Shown piece by piece: positions 53,635-62,681 of a DNA stretch of 64,000 nt. The stretch spans positions 1-64,000 of the forward strand of contig BDTM01000128.1 of NCBI GenBank assembly GCA_002898015.1. The letters are read 5' to 3'. The position numbers were made by a program, and so were the translations under genes. How positions within the stretch are numbered: position 1 is the first letter of the stretch; each line of letters opens with the position of its first letter. The notes beneath the pieces are model-generated. The model did no database searches. It was not told the origin of the DNA and saw nothing but the letters and a program-made list of their open reading frames with translations. This DNA is from a bacterium BMS3Bbin03 (GTDB lineage Bacteria > Zhuqueibacterota > JdFR-76 > BMS3Abin05).

Positions 53635-54438
53635 TTAAAATAGAACCAATTTAATGAAAATCGCCAGCAAAAACAGACTAAAAAAAGCGCGAAGGTATTT
53701 GAGCGGCAGGATGGAGTTCAAATAAGCCCCGAACTGTGAAAAAACCAAGGATCCGGCCAATATGGGAATTGCGGCCAGTACATACACGTATCCCAAGGAA
53801 CCGTGCGGCAAATTCTCCGCAGGCAGCCCATGGAGGATGTACCCTGAAACGCCCGCCAGTGCGGTGAAAATAATAATGGCACTGGATGTACCGGCTGTTT
53901 TTTTAACCGGCACATTCAGGAAAAGGATAATGACGGGTACGAAAAATACACCGCCCCCGATGCCTGCCATGGCTGCAAAAAATCCCGAAACAAAGCCAAT
54001 GGGTAAGGTGATTTTCAAAGACATCTTCAGAGATTGGCTCTTCGAACCGCCTCCAACTCCGGCAAAAACCTGAAATGCCAGCAATAAAAGCACTCCGGCC
54101 AGAATATATTTTAGAACAATTCCGGGCAGGTAGGCCGCCAATGACGACCCTGCGAACGCGCCGAAGATACTCCCGCCCGCAATGTAAGGCACCACTTTCC
54201 AGACCACATTTCCCTGCCTGCCGTGACGATACACACTGAAAATGGAATTGAAGACGGCACAAAACAGGCTTGTTCCGAAAGCGACACGCACCGCAATGTC
54301 GACGTTCATTCCGTGTGATTGAAAAAAAAACAATAAAAACGGGCCCAGGATAATACCGCCGCCAACCCCGAAAAATCCTGCCAGAAGACCGGTCAGACTG
54401 CCAACGAGCAGTAAGGGCAGGATATTTTCAAAAATCAC
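53635..54438 (-). CDS. TauE/SafE (DUF81) family membrane transporter
   Basis: A 267-residue protein with about eight membrane helices. Two glycine-rich repeats, LTGLLAGFFGVGGGIILGPFL (residues 15-35) and VSGFFAAMAGIGGGVFFVPV (about 155-174), are the family's paired signature. Members export sulfite, sulfonates or other organic anions; substrate unknown. Its start overlaps the upstream S41 protease stop by four bases. Confidence 0.9.
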   Translation of the reverse strand: MIFENILPLLLVGSLTGLLAGFFGVGGGIILGPFLLFFFQSHGMNVDIAVRVAFGTSLFCAVFNSIFSVYRHGRQGNVVWKVVPYIAGGSIFGAFAGSSLAAYLPGIVLKYILAGVLLLLAFQVFAGVGGGSKSQSLKMSLKITLPIGFVSGFFAAMAGIGGGVFFVPVIILFLNVPVKKTAGTSSAIIIFTALAGVSGYILHGLPAENLPHGSLGYVYVLAAIPILAGSLVFSQFGAYLNSILPLKYLRAFFSLFLLAIFIKLVLF

Positions 54439-56123
54439 TTCGACAATCCCAATTTCATTCTGTATTTTTGAGGATTAGTCAGGATTGAAATGGCGGCTCC
54501 CACAGTTTTATCGCCCTCCAGAGAAGCGCGAATTTCCGCCCTGCTCCCTTTCAATTTTGCAATCGTCTCTAACCTTAACATCCGCTTCATAAAATCTTCG
54601 CTTTTATTAAATTCGGAGTACTTCTGCCGGCCTAACAGCGTTTTCAAAGCTTTTAAGTTTTCCTCAAAAGGCTGACCGTATTTTCGATCTTTTGCCGTTT
54701 TTTCGAGGGAATCCAGCGCTTTTATGCCTTCAATGTTAAACGTGAATTTCTTCCCTTTCAAGTATTCCCTGAAATCTTTCAGCACATTATTTTGAATAAT
54801 AATCGGCTTCAATGTGTCCCGTATCGTGGAGGCGTAACGAACCGCAAAATTGAAGAACATCGATTTACGAATGAGTTCCCATTCAAAATTGGAAAGTTTC
54901 GGATTTTTGACGACAATATCCGGTTCAATGCCTCCGCCTCCGTAGACGACCCGCCCGTCTTTTGTGTGGTAAGCTTTCTTCCCGGTTGAATCCGACTTAA
55001 ACGAATCGGGATGAACAAAAACATCGACCGAGTTCCGGAACGTGTGTTTATCATTGTTGATGCAGCGTCCGCTTGGAATGTAATATTTGGCTGTGGTGAT
55101 TTTAACAGACTGTGTTTTGCTGAGCGGCACGATGGTTTGTACAAGCCCCTTGCCGAAAGTCCGGGTGCCGACCACAACACCTCGATCCATGTCCTGAATG
55201 GCGCCGGTGACGATTTCGGACGCGGATGCGGAATTGCCGTCGACCAGAATGGCCAGCGGCAGATCGGGCGCAACGGGCTCTTTTTCGGCACGAAACTTCT
55301 GGTTAGAATTGGGTGTCCGCCCTCTTGTTGAGACAATCAAGGTTCCTTTTGGAAGAAACACATTGGCCACATTCACGGCCGCCGGTAAAAGTCCGCCCGG
55401 ATTTGAGCGCAAATCCAGAATGACCGTCGTCATGCCCTTCGATTTCAAGTTTTTAATCGCATCGGATATTTCTTTTCCAACATTTTTGGAAAAACGGCGG
55501 AGCTTAATGTAGCCGACACCGTCCCGAATAATGCCGGTGTAACTCACATCATGAACACTGATGACGGCTCTTATGAGATGAAATTCCAGGGGTTCCTGAA
55601 CGCCGGCCCGCCGCACTTTTATGATGACACTGGTGCCGGGGCGTCCCCGCAGCCGGATAGCGGTTTTTGAAATCTTTTCGCCTTTTGTGGATTTTCCATC
55701 CACTTCGATAATTTGATCCCCTTCCCGGATGCCGGCTTTGAGCGCAGGCGTCCCGCTGAATGGGGGCTCTACAACTGTGGGCCACTCATCGCGAATGCTG
55801 ATGGTCATTCCCACGCCGCCGTATTTGCCCCTGGTCATGATGCTCATTTCTTCATTTTGGTCACGCTCCAAAAGCATGGTGTAAGGATCCAGTGCATCCA
55901 ACAGGCGATTCACACCCACGCGCATAAATTTGTTGGGATCGATCTCTTCCACATATTTTAATGTCACTTCTTTGTAAACCTGGACAAACAGCGTAAGATT
56001 CTTCTGTACCTCCAGGTAATAATCCGGGCTGGCAGGGGAGCCCATATTGGCCATCCAGCCACCCAGAGAAATGGTCAGAATGGTCAGAACAACAATCCAA
56101 ATGCCTTGTTTTTTCCACTTCAT
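54435..56123 (-). CDS. S41-family C-terminal processing peptidase
   Basis: A 562-residue exported protease. A signal-anchor is at residues 5-25 (IWIVVLTILTISLGGWM), a PDZ domain follows around 85-170 (GVGMTISIRDE, PALKAGIREGDQIIEVDGKST), then the peptidase core with the Ser nucleophile in VDGNSASASEIV and the general-base lysine in GTRTFGKGLVQ. The C-terminal 150 residues are an additional helical region. It cleaves proteins at the C-terminus in the periplasm. ATG 56123 follows GGAGG; an upstream start would add 12 residues. Confidence 0.93.
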   Translation of the reverse strand: MKWKKQGIWIVVLTILTISLGGWMANMGSPASPDYYLEVQKNLTLFVQVYKEVTLKYVEEIDPNKFMRVGVNRLLDALDPYTMLLERDQNEEMSIMTRGKYGGVGMTISIRDEWPTVVEPPFSGTPALKAGIREGDQIIEVDGKSTKGEKISKTAIRLRGRPGTSVIIKVRRAGVQEPLEFHLIRAVISVHDVSYTGIIRDGVGYIKLRRFSKNVGKEISDAIKNLKSKGMTTVILDLRSNPGGLLPAAVNVANVFLPKGTLIVSTRGRTPNSNQKFRAEKEPVAPDLPLAILVDGNSASASEIVTGAIQDMDRGVVVGTRTFGKGLVQTIVPLSKTQSVKITTAKYYIPSGRCINNDKHTFRNSVDVFVHPDSFKSDSTGKKAYHTKDGRVVYGGGGIEPDIVVKNPKLSNFEWELIRKSMFFNFAVRYASTIRDTLKPIIIQNNVLKDFREYLKGKKFTFNIEGIKALDSLEKTAKDRKYGQPFEENLKALKTLLGRQKYSEFNKSEDFMKRMLRLETIAKLKGSRAEIRASLEGDKTVGAAISILTNPQKYRMKLGLSK

Positions 56124-56165
56124 TATTAAACCTCCAGAAATTATATTAAAAAGAGACAAAATTCC

Positions 56166-56801
56166 TTAAATATCAAGTTTTTTCTTGATTTCAGACCATA
56201 TATTTTGATGAATTTCATCCGGCGCACGCATGGCGTCGATCACAACCACACGGTCTTGTTCCTGAGCCGCAATTTTTAAATACCCCTCACGCACACGCCT
56301 GTAAAATTCTAATTTTTCGGATTCAAGGCGATCCAATCGACGGCCCTTCGCTTTTCGTTTAAATGCCTCAGCCGGGTCAATATCTAACAAAAACGTCAGA
56401 GCCGGTTTTAAGTTCCCAACGGCTATCGCGTGTGCCTTGAAAACCAAATCCAATGGAATATTTCTCCCATAGCCCTGATAGGCGGTGGAAGAATCTGCAA
56501 ATCGATCACAAATGACAATGTTGCCTTCCCGTAACAGGGGCAGAATTTTCTCATGCACCAACTGGGCCCGGGCGGCAGAATAGAGCAACAGTTCCGTTAC
56601 GGATTGCATTTCCCCGTAAGAATGATCCAGTAATATCTCCCGTATTTTTTCGGAAAGAGGCGTTCCCCCCGGTTCCCGAAACCACTGTACCGAAAAATCG
56701 AGCCGTTCCAATTGATCTATTAGCTTTTGCACTTGAAGAGATTTGCCTGAAAAGTCGATCCCTTCAATCGTGATAAAAAATCCTTTTTGCAGTCGATGCA
56801 T
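56166..56801 (-). CDS. tmk: Thymidylate kinase
   Basis: A 211-residue kinase phosphorylating dTMP to dTDP. The P-loop is EGIDFSGKSLQ (residues 13-23), a slightly unusual form of EGxDGxGKST; FREPGGTPLSEKIRE, ICDRFADSSTAYQGYGR (DRx) and the lid region DIDPAEAFKRKAKGRRLDRLE complete the fold. The gap to the protease gene is 42 bp. Confidence 0.94.
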   Translation of the reverse strand: MHRLQKGFFITIEGIDFSGKSLQVQKLIDQLERLDFSVQWFREPGGTPLSEKIREILLDHSYGEMQSVTELLLYSAARAQLVHEKILPLLREGNIVICDRFADSSTAYQGYGRNIPLDLVFKAHAIAVGNLKPALTFLLDIDPAEAFKRKAKGRRLDRLESEKLEFYRRVREGYLKIAAQEQDRVVVIDAMRAPDEIHQNIWSEIKKKLDI

Positions 56802-56831
56802 GACGATCGATACACCCGCTTTTGGCGATCG

Positions 56832-58211
56832 TTAAATTTTAATAAATTTCCAGCGCCCTTTTTTGAATCTGAAATAATTCAGTGTCAGCCGGGAAGTCTC
56901 ATCAATCCCCTGCACCAGCCACAACCCCAGCAGCGACAGACCCAGAGGAAAAGCAAAGAAATAAGTGGCACCCGTTTCCATCACAATGGAGCTTCCGACG
57001 GCCCAGTACATGAGCCATTTTAAATCACCGGCGCCCCTGAGGTTCCCGCTAATCACATTATTAAGGGCCTTGGGGATTTGTACGAGTGCAAAGATAATTA
57101 TGACATGTTTTCCGATTTGAAAAACTCTGACCTCACCCGTAAAAATTGAAATCAACGGTTTATCAAAAATCAATAACGAAGCCACGATTAAAACCACAAA
57201 ACCGCCCATGACATAACTGGCCATGTGTCCGGTTTCTTCGGCTCGCTTATGCTCCTCGGCGCCGATGTTTTGACCCACAAGCGTCATGGCCCCAAGACTG
57301 AATCCCATGTAAACCATGGACAGGATGGCCTGAATGCGCATGAAAACCTGATGGGCGGCAAGGTAGTAAATTCCCAACAACGCGGCATAACTGGTGATGA
57401 CCATTTGACCGTAAGCCCAGAACAATTGTTCAATAGTGGTCGGCATACCGGTTGAATACAACCGTTTAAAGCTCTTGAAATTGGGTGTTGTAATTTCCCG
57501 GAAAGACAGGAAGAGCACGGAACGGCGCGTTCTCAACACAAATAGAGTAAAAAAGAACCCAACCGTGTGCGCCATTCCGGCGGCCAGAGCCGCTCCTTTC
57601 ACTTCCAGACGGGGAAACCCGAACAATCCAAAAATAAGCAGCGGCGCGAGGATCAGATTCAGAAAGTTTATGGTTAGATTAATGATCATTGTAATACGCG
57701 TGTCACCCGCGCCGCGCATAATTCCCATTGCCACGAAATTTGTCAAGATCAACGGCGAAAACAGGGCAATAATCCGCAGATACCGGATACCCGATTGTTT
57801 GGCGATCGGCTGCTTTTCCCGGATAATGGCAAAAAGCAGCGTCGCTCCGAAATACCAGATAACGGCCACCAGAAATGCCATGATGATCCCGATCATGAGC
57901 GCCTGGCCAAAGATATGATTGGCCTGCCAGTTTTCCCCGGCCCCAAGATGACGATTGATGATAATCGAACTTCCGACGATGAACGTCAGGAATATTGTAA
58001 AAAACAAAATAATGACCTGAATGGCCATTCCGACTCCCGCAAAATAGGCTGCAGAAAGGTGACCAATCAGGATGGCTTCAACCGTCCACATAATGGTCTG
58101 CGATGACAGGTCGATCACCGCAGGCAGGGACGTTTTTAAAATATCAACTAATGGAGATGTCTTTTTCTGCAATACGAATTCCGTTTTTTCCTGATTAAAC
58201 CAATCCCCCAA
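56832..58211 (-). CDS. MATE-family efflux transporter
   Basis: A 459-residue protein with 12 hydrophobic helices in two homologous halves (MATE/NorM/DinF fold). Each half has family-like segments, e.g. AGVGMAIQVIILFFTIFLTFIVGSS and LVGQNIGAEEHKRAEE. It exports cationic drugs or metabolites using Na+ or H+ gradients. The start is unsure: TTG 58211 lies in a small hairpin (stem AATCCCCC 58202-58209 with GGGGGATT 58218-58225), and another TTG at 58172 is possible. Confidence 0.9.
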   Translation of the reverse strand: MGDWFNQEKTEFVLQKKTSPLVDILKTSLPAVIDLSSQTIMWTVEAILIGHLSAAYFAGVGMAIQVIILFFTIFLTFIVGSSIIINRHLGAGENWQANHIFGQALMIGIIMAFLVAVIWYFGATLLFAIIREKQPIAKQSGIRYLRIIALFSPLILTNFVAMGIMRGAGDTRITMIINLTINFLNLILAPLLIFGLFGFPRLEVKGAALAAGMAHTVGFFFTLFVLRTRRSVLFLSFREITTPNFKSFKRLYSTGMPTTIEQLFWAYGQMVITSYAALLGIYYLAAHQVFMRIQAILSMVYMGFSLGAMTLVGQNIGAEEHKRAEETGHMASYVMGGFVVLIVASLLIFDKPLISIFTGEVRVFQIGKHVIIIFALVQIPKALNNVISGNLRGAGDLKWLMYWAVGSSIVMETGATYFFAFPLGLSLLGLWLVQGIDETSRLTLNYFRFKKGRWKFIKI

Positions 58212-58247
58212 ATCATAGGGGGATTTATTTTAAACGACCTTTTGGAA

Positions 58248-59558
58248 CTAATCTTCGTAATAATCGATACCCAAATGGGTGATCTGTTCTTCTCCCATCA
58301 TATAGCGAAGGGTGTTTTTAAGCTTCATGTGCTGAATGAACAAATCGTGTTCGGGGTATAATTCCGGTTTGGTCATCGGACTCTTAAAGTAGAAAGACAG
58401 CCATTCCTGAATACCTTTCATTCCGTTGCGTTTGGCCAGGTCCATAAAAAGTACCAAATCCAGAACAATGGGTGCGGCAAGGATGCTGTCTCTGCACAAG
58501 AAATCGATTTTAATCTGCATAGGATATCCAAGCCATCCGAAAATGTCGATATTGTCCCAGCCTTCTTTGTTGTCGCCTCTGGGCGGGTAATAGTTAATTC
58601 TGACCTTGTGGTAATAATTCTTGTACAATTCCGGGTAAACATCCGGCTGCAAAATGTAATCTAAAACCGAAAGCTTACTCTCTTCTTTTGTTTTAAATGA
58701 ACCCGGATCGTCCAGAACCTCACCGTCCCGGTTTCCGAGAATATTGGTGGAAAACCAGCCGGATAATCCCAGCAGCCGGGCTTTCAGCCCCGGAGCGAGG
58801 ATCGTTTTCATCAGTGTCTGACCGGTTTTGTAATCTTTCCCGGAAACCGGCACACCGTTCCGGTCCGCCAACTCCAGAAGCGCCGGAATATCCGTCGTCA
58901 AATTGGGAGCGCCGTTAATGAAGGGCACACCCATCTTCAGGGCGGCGTAGGCGTAAATCATGCTGGGGGCAATGTCCGGGTGATTTTCTTTGAGGCCCTT
59001 TTCAAAATTTTCTAAATCTTCATGTATGGCGTGCGGTTTAATAAAAACTTCAGTGCTGCCGCACCAATCCATAACAATGCGATCAAGATGATTTTTCTCC
59101 TTAAAATTGGCGATGTCTTCCATCAACATCTGAGCGTAATCCCATTTTGTCTCGGCTTTTTTCACGTAAGTGCCGTGTAGTTTTTTGACATAATTCTGGT
59201 CGAAAACGGCTTTCATGGGTTGAATGACTTCTAACTCAGGTTTTAGCTGATCCAGCAGAGTTTTGTCCAGCACGCCGGCTTTCAAGGCTGCCCGATACGC
59301 ATTATCTTCAAAGATGTCCCAGCCGCCAAAAACCAGATCTTCCAGATTGGCCAACGGGACAAAATCTTTAATTTTAGGCACGCGTTTTTCCGTGCGTTTT
59401 CCCAGACGAATAGTACCCATCTGGGTTAAGGAACCGATGGGCTTACCCAATCCTTTTTTGATCGCTTCCACACCGGCAATAAAAGTGGTGCCAACCGCTC
59501 CCATTCCGGGGAGTAAAACACCCAGTTTCCCCCGTGTCTCAATAATTGGTTTTTTCAA
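58248..59558 (-). CDS. ino1: myo-Inositol-1-phosphate synthase
   Basis: A 436-residue enzyme cyclising glucose-6-phosphate to myo-inositol-1-phosphate with NAD+. The Rossmann loop is VLLPGMGAVGTTFIAGVEA; VMDWCGSTEVF, FINGAPNLTTDIPALLELA, GKDYKTGQTLMKTILAPG and the NILGNRDGEVLDDPGSFKTK loop are family hallmarks. Start is TTG 59558, with AAAGGAG at optimal spacing. Together with the CDP-alcohol phosphatidyltransferase two genes upstream it points to inositol phospholipid synthesis. Confidence 0.93.
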   Translation of the reverse strand: MKKPIIETRGKLGVLLPGMGAVGTTFIAGVEAIKKGLGKPIGSLTQMGTIRLGKRTEKRVPKIKDFVPLANLEDLVFGGWDIFEDNAYRAALKAGVLDKTLLDQLKPELEVIQPMKAVFDQNYVKKLHGTYVKKAETKWDYAQMLMEDIANFKEKNHLDRIVMDWCGSTEVFIKPHAIHEDLENFEKGLKENHPDIAPSMIYAYAALKMGVPFINGAPNLTTDIPALLELADRNGVPVSGKDYKTGQTLMKTILAPGLKARLLGLSGWFSTNILGNRDGEVLDDPGSFKTKEESKLSVLDYILQPDVYPELYKNYYHKVRINYYPPRGDNKEGWDNIDIFGWLGYPMQIKIDFLCRDSILAAPIVLDLVLFMDLAKRNGMKGIQEWLSFYFKSPMTKPELYPEHDLFIQHMKLKNTLRYMMGEEQITHLGIDYYED

Positions 59559-59583
59559 TGTCCATCTCCTTTCGTTCATCAAA

Positions 59584-59937
59584 TTAGTCGAACACAATAT
59601 GATTGGTCTCATCAACGACTACAACAGTCGGTTTGAAATTTTTTGCTTCATCTTCCGTCATTATGGCATAAGAAATGATGATTAAATAATCGCCCATTTG
59701 TGCCATACGTGCAATTGCCCCGTTTAACCCAATTTTACCCGACCCTCTCTCGCCTTCGATCACGTATGTTTCTGCGCGCTGTCCGTTGTTGATGTTCAGG
59801 ACCTGAACCTTCTCATTCGGCAGCAAATGGGCCGCATCCATGAGGTCGCGATCAATGGTGATGCTGCCCTCATAATTAAGATCCACTTCGTTCACCACAG
59901 CCCGGTGGATTTTTGATTTATGGATATGGTACCACAT
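59584..59937 (-). CDS. panD: Aspartate 1-decarboxylase precursor
   Basis: A 117-residue pyruvoyl enzyme producing beta-alanine for pantothenate and CoA. With ATG 59937 the self-cleavage site falls at Gly24-Ser25 (YEGSITID), exactly as in the well-studied enzymes, which fixes the start over a GTG three codons earlier. Lys9 (KSKIHRA), the [19 protein letters not shown] segment and the overall length agree. It lies between ino1 and the phosphatidyltransferase gene. Confidence 0.95.
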   Translation of the reverse strand: MWYHIHKSKIHRAVVNEVDLNYEGSITIDRDLMDAAHLLPNEKVQVLNINNGQRAETYVIEGERGSGKIGLNGAIARMAQMGDYLIIISYAIMTEDEAKNFKPTVVVVDETNHIVFD

Positions 59938-59958
59938 TTTAATCACTTTCTCTGTTAA

Positions 59959-60618
59959 TTAATCTAATTGGTTCAGGCCGTTTATTTTTTCATCTTTTTT
60001 GCCGTTTTCCTGCGCCCAGATGTAATAAATCCTCTGGATGGCGGTCACATTTGCAAAGAGTGCAATGAACACAACCCCGGCAATCAAAACATATTTATAA
60101 ATTATGGCCGTGATGCCGAGCATCACAACTCTTTCCGTACGCTGCATGATGCCCACCCTGCATGAAAATCCCAATCCTTCCGCCCTTGCACGAACGTAAC
60201 TCACCATAATCGAACCGCCCAGGGCAATGGATGCGGCCACCGAAGCCAATATGTGATTGGCCATGATAAAATAATAAATGACCCCAAAAAACACAATCAC
60301 TTCGGAATAGCGGTCGAGCGTAGAATCGTACAAAGCGCCAAACTTTGTCACCCGGCCTGTGGCGCGTGCCACGCGTCCGTCAAAAATATCAAAAACACCG
60401 GCTAAAAGAATTAGCACACCGCCTATTCGAATGTAACCCGCCGCAAAAAAATAAGCGGAAAACAGGCTCACAATAAAACCGATCGTTGTAAACACATTTG
60501 GATTTACCTGAGCCTTAATGAAAATATCAATGATGGGCTGCAGGAGTTTTATAAACCCATTTTTAATCCAATCAGGCAAAATAATAATTTTTATCTTTTT
60601 CCAGGCCGCTTGTTCCAA
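59959..60618 (-). CDS. CDP-alcohol phosphatidyltransferase, probable inositol-lipid synthase
   Basis: A 219-residue membrane enzyme with five to six helices. The CDP-alcohol motif is complete: DGRVARATGRVTKFGALYDS followed by TLDR (D-G-x2-A-R-x8-G-x3-D-x3-D). It transfers a phosphatidyl group from CDP-diacylglycerol to an alcohol. Adjacency to ino1 suggests inositol-1-phosphate as acceptor, but glycerol-3-phosphate cannot be excluded. The start codon is TTG preceded by AAGGA; no nearby ATG exists. Confidence 0.85.
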   Translation of the reverse strand: MEQAAWKKIKIIILPDWIKNGFIKLLQPIIDIFIKAQVNPNVFTTIGFIVSLFSAYFFAAGYIRIGGVLILLAGVFDIFDGRVARATGRVTKFGALYDSTLDRYSEVIVFFGVIYYFIMANHILASVAASIALGGSIMVSYVRARAEGLGFSCRVGIMQRTERVVMLGITAIIYKYVLIAGVVFIALFANVTAIQRIYYIWAQENGKKDEKINGLNQLD

Positions 60619-60629
60619 AACAATTTTCC

Positions 60630-61313
60630 TTATTTAGTTTTCGGATTGCCTTCAATTAACAGAACGATCTCGCCTTTTACGACTTTTTGTGAAATGCGTT
60701 CCAATATTTCGGAAACACGCCCCCGTAACAATTCTTCAAACTTTTTTGTCAATTCCCGTGCGATCACAATTTGACGATCCCCGAAATAATTTAACACATC
60801 GTCAAGCGTTCGCCGGATGCGGTGCGGTGATTCATAAAGAATAATGGTGCGCTCCTCGCGGGCCAATTGTTCCAAACGGGTCTTTCGCCCCTTTTTCACC
60901 GGCAAAAACCCCTCAAAAACGAAGCGGCGTGTTTGCAATCCGGACGCCACTAAACCGGCCACAAAAGCCACAGGCCCCGGGATGGGAATAACTCGAAGTC
61001 CTGCCTGAATCACACGGGTCACCAGGTAATATGCCGGGTCCGAAATTCCGGGGGTGCCGGCATCCGTGACCAGTGCAATCGATTTCCCCTGGTTTAAAAA
61101 ATCAAGCAGTACCGGCGTTTTTTTGACTTGATTGTACGAGTAAAAGCTCGTGACCGCTGTTGAAACAGCATAATGATTTAACAATATTTTGGTTTTGCGG
61201 GTGTCTTCCGCCGCAATCAAATCGACATCTTTTAAAACCTCAACCGCTCTGAATGTGATGTCACCTAAATTCCCGATAGGCGTACTGACCAGATAAAGGA
61301 CACCCGCTTCCAT
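60630..61313 (-). CDS. rsmI: 16S rRNA 2'-O-ribose C1402 methyltransferase
   Basis: A 227-residue SAM-dependent enzyme methylating the ribose of C1402 in 16S rRNA. It starts MEAGVLYLVSTPIGNLGDIT; AAEDTRKTKILLNHY, ALVTDAGTPGISDPAYYLV and YESPHRIRRTLDDV are family hallmarks. ATG 61313 lies four bases past the lysine aminotransferase stop. Confidence 0.95.
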   Translation of the reverse strand: MEAGVLYLVSTPIGNLGDITFRAVEVLKDVDLIAAEDTRKTKILLNHYAVSTAVTSFYSYNQVKKTPVLLDFLNQGKSIALVTDAGTPGISDPAYYLVTRVIQAGLRVIPIPGPVAFVAGLVASGLQTRRFVFEGFLPVKKGRKTRLEQLAREERTIILYESPHRIRRTLDDVLNYFGDRQIVIARELTKKFEELLRGRVSEILERISQKVVKGEIVLLIEGNPKTK

Positions 61314-61317
61314 TTGG

Positions 61318-62640
61318 TCACAATGACTTAAAAATAGATCGGAGCACCGCAAAGCCCCGGTCGATTTCTTCCGGTTGAATATTTAACGGCGGCCGGAATC
61401 GAATAGACTTGCGGCCGCACTTCAGAATAATCAGCTTATTCTCAAAAGCCTTTTGAAAAATCTTATCCCGCATTTCGCTATTGAGGACCGTAAATGCCGC
61501 AAAAAGTCCCTTTGCACGAATGTTGCCAATGAGTTCGGGAAATTCCTCTTCCAGATTGCGCATCTGCTCCAGAAAATAGTTTCCCGTGACGGCCGCATGT
61601 TCAACCAGATTCTCTTCCGCAATGATTTCAAAGTAACGCTGTGAACGCACCATATCCGTTAAATTTCCGCCCCATGTGGAATTGATTCGGCTGGATTCTT
61701 TGAAGACATTATGTTCCACTTCATCGATTCGATGGGTCGCCAGCAGACCGCAGACCTGGGTCTTCTTTCCGAACGCCATAAGGTCCGGATGAACGCCGAA
61801 GTGCTCGTGAGCCCACATTTTCCCGGTAAGCCCAATGCCTGTTTGAACTTCGTCAAAAATTAACAGGATTTCATTCTCATCAGCCAGGGTCCGCAATTCC
61901 TTAAAAAATTCCGCACGGAAATGATTATCGCCGCCCTCTCCCTGAATCGGCTCGATAATGATTGCCGCAATGTCGTCCGGGTTGTGCCGAATAGCCTCTT
62001 TAATCTGACGAACACTTTCATCCTCGGCCGCTTTGACTTCTTCCAGGCGTTCAAGCGTTAATGGAAATGTGAGTTTGGGGTTCAAAACCCGCGGCCAGTT
62101 AAACTTTGTGAAATACTGTGTCTTTCTCGGATCGGCAGTATTTGTCAAAGAAAGCGTGTACCCGGTTCGCCCGTGAAACGCCTCCTTAAAATGAATAATC
62201 TGGTGGCCTTTTTCCTCTTTGATTCCTTTTTCAAAGTTTTTCTGTACCTTCCAGTCAAAGGCGGTTTTCAGAGCATTTTCAACGGCCAGAGCGCCGCCTT
62301 CAATAAAGAATACGTATTTGAAATAATCCGGAACGGCGATTTCAAAAAAGGTTTCCACAAATTCCGCCATTTCGGTGGTGTAAAAATCCGAATTTGACGG
62401 TTTCTGAATCGACGCGCGCAAAAGCTTCTTTTTAAAATCCTCATCCATCATTTTCGGATGATTAAATCCGAGGGGATTTGTGGCAAAAAAACTAAAAAAA
62501 TCCAGATATTCGGACCCGTCCCGGGCATCCTTTATATAGCGGCCATGACTTTTTTCCAGATCGATGACGATGTCGAATCCATCGACCAACATGTGTTTGC
62601 GAAGTACGTCAAGTGCCTCACTGGGTTTGAGCTGTATCAT
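61318..62640 (-). CDS. lat: L-lysine 6-aminotransferase
   Basis: A 440-residue class III PLP aminotransferase moving the epsilon-amino group of lysine to 2-oxoglutarate, giving 2-aminoadipate 6-semialdehyde (cyclising to piperideine-6-carboxylate). Markers: FFSFFATNPLGFNHPKM, EGGALAVENALKTAFDWK, FHGRTGYTLSLTNT, PIQGEGGDNHF, IFDEVQTGIGLTGK and the PLP lysine in FGKKTQVCG. It lies 41 bp downstream of an aldehyde dehydrogenase that could oxidise the product to 2-aminoadipate. Confidence 0.92.
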   Translation of the reverse strand: MIQLKPSEALDVLRKHMLVDGFDIVIDLEKSHGRYIKDARDGSEYLDFFSFFATNPLGFNHPKMMDEDFKKKLLRASIQKPSNSDFYTTEMAEFVETFFEIAVPDYFKYVFFIEGGALAVENALKTAFDWKVQKNFEKGIKEEKGHQIIHFKEAFHGRTGYTLSLTNTADPRKTQYFTKFNWPRVLNPKLTFPLTLERLEEVKAAEDESVRQIKEAIRHNPDDIAAIIIEPIQGEGGDNHFRAEFFKELRTLADENEILLIFDEVQTGIGLTGKMWAHEHFGVHPDLMAFGKKTQVCGLLATHRIDEVEHNVFKESSRINSTWGGNLTDMVRSQRYFEIIAEENLVEHAAVTGNYFLEQMRNLEEEFPELIGNIRAKGLFAAFTVLNSEMRDKIFQKAFENKLIILKCGRKSIRFRPPLNIQPEEIDRGFAVLRSIFKSL

Positions 62641-62681
62641 ATCCGCTCCTCTCTCTCCGTCTCTTTTGGTTACTCCTGAAT

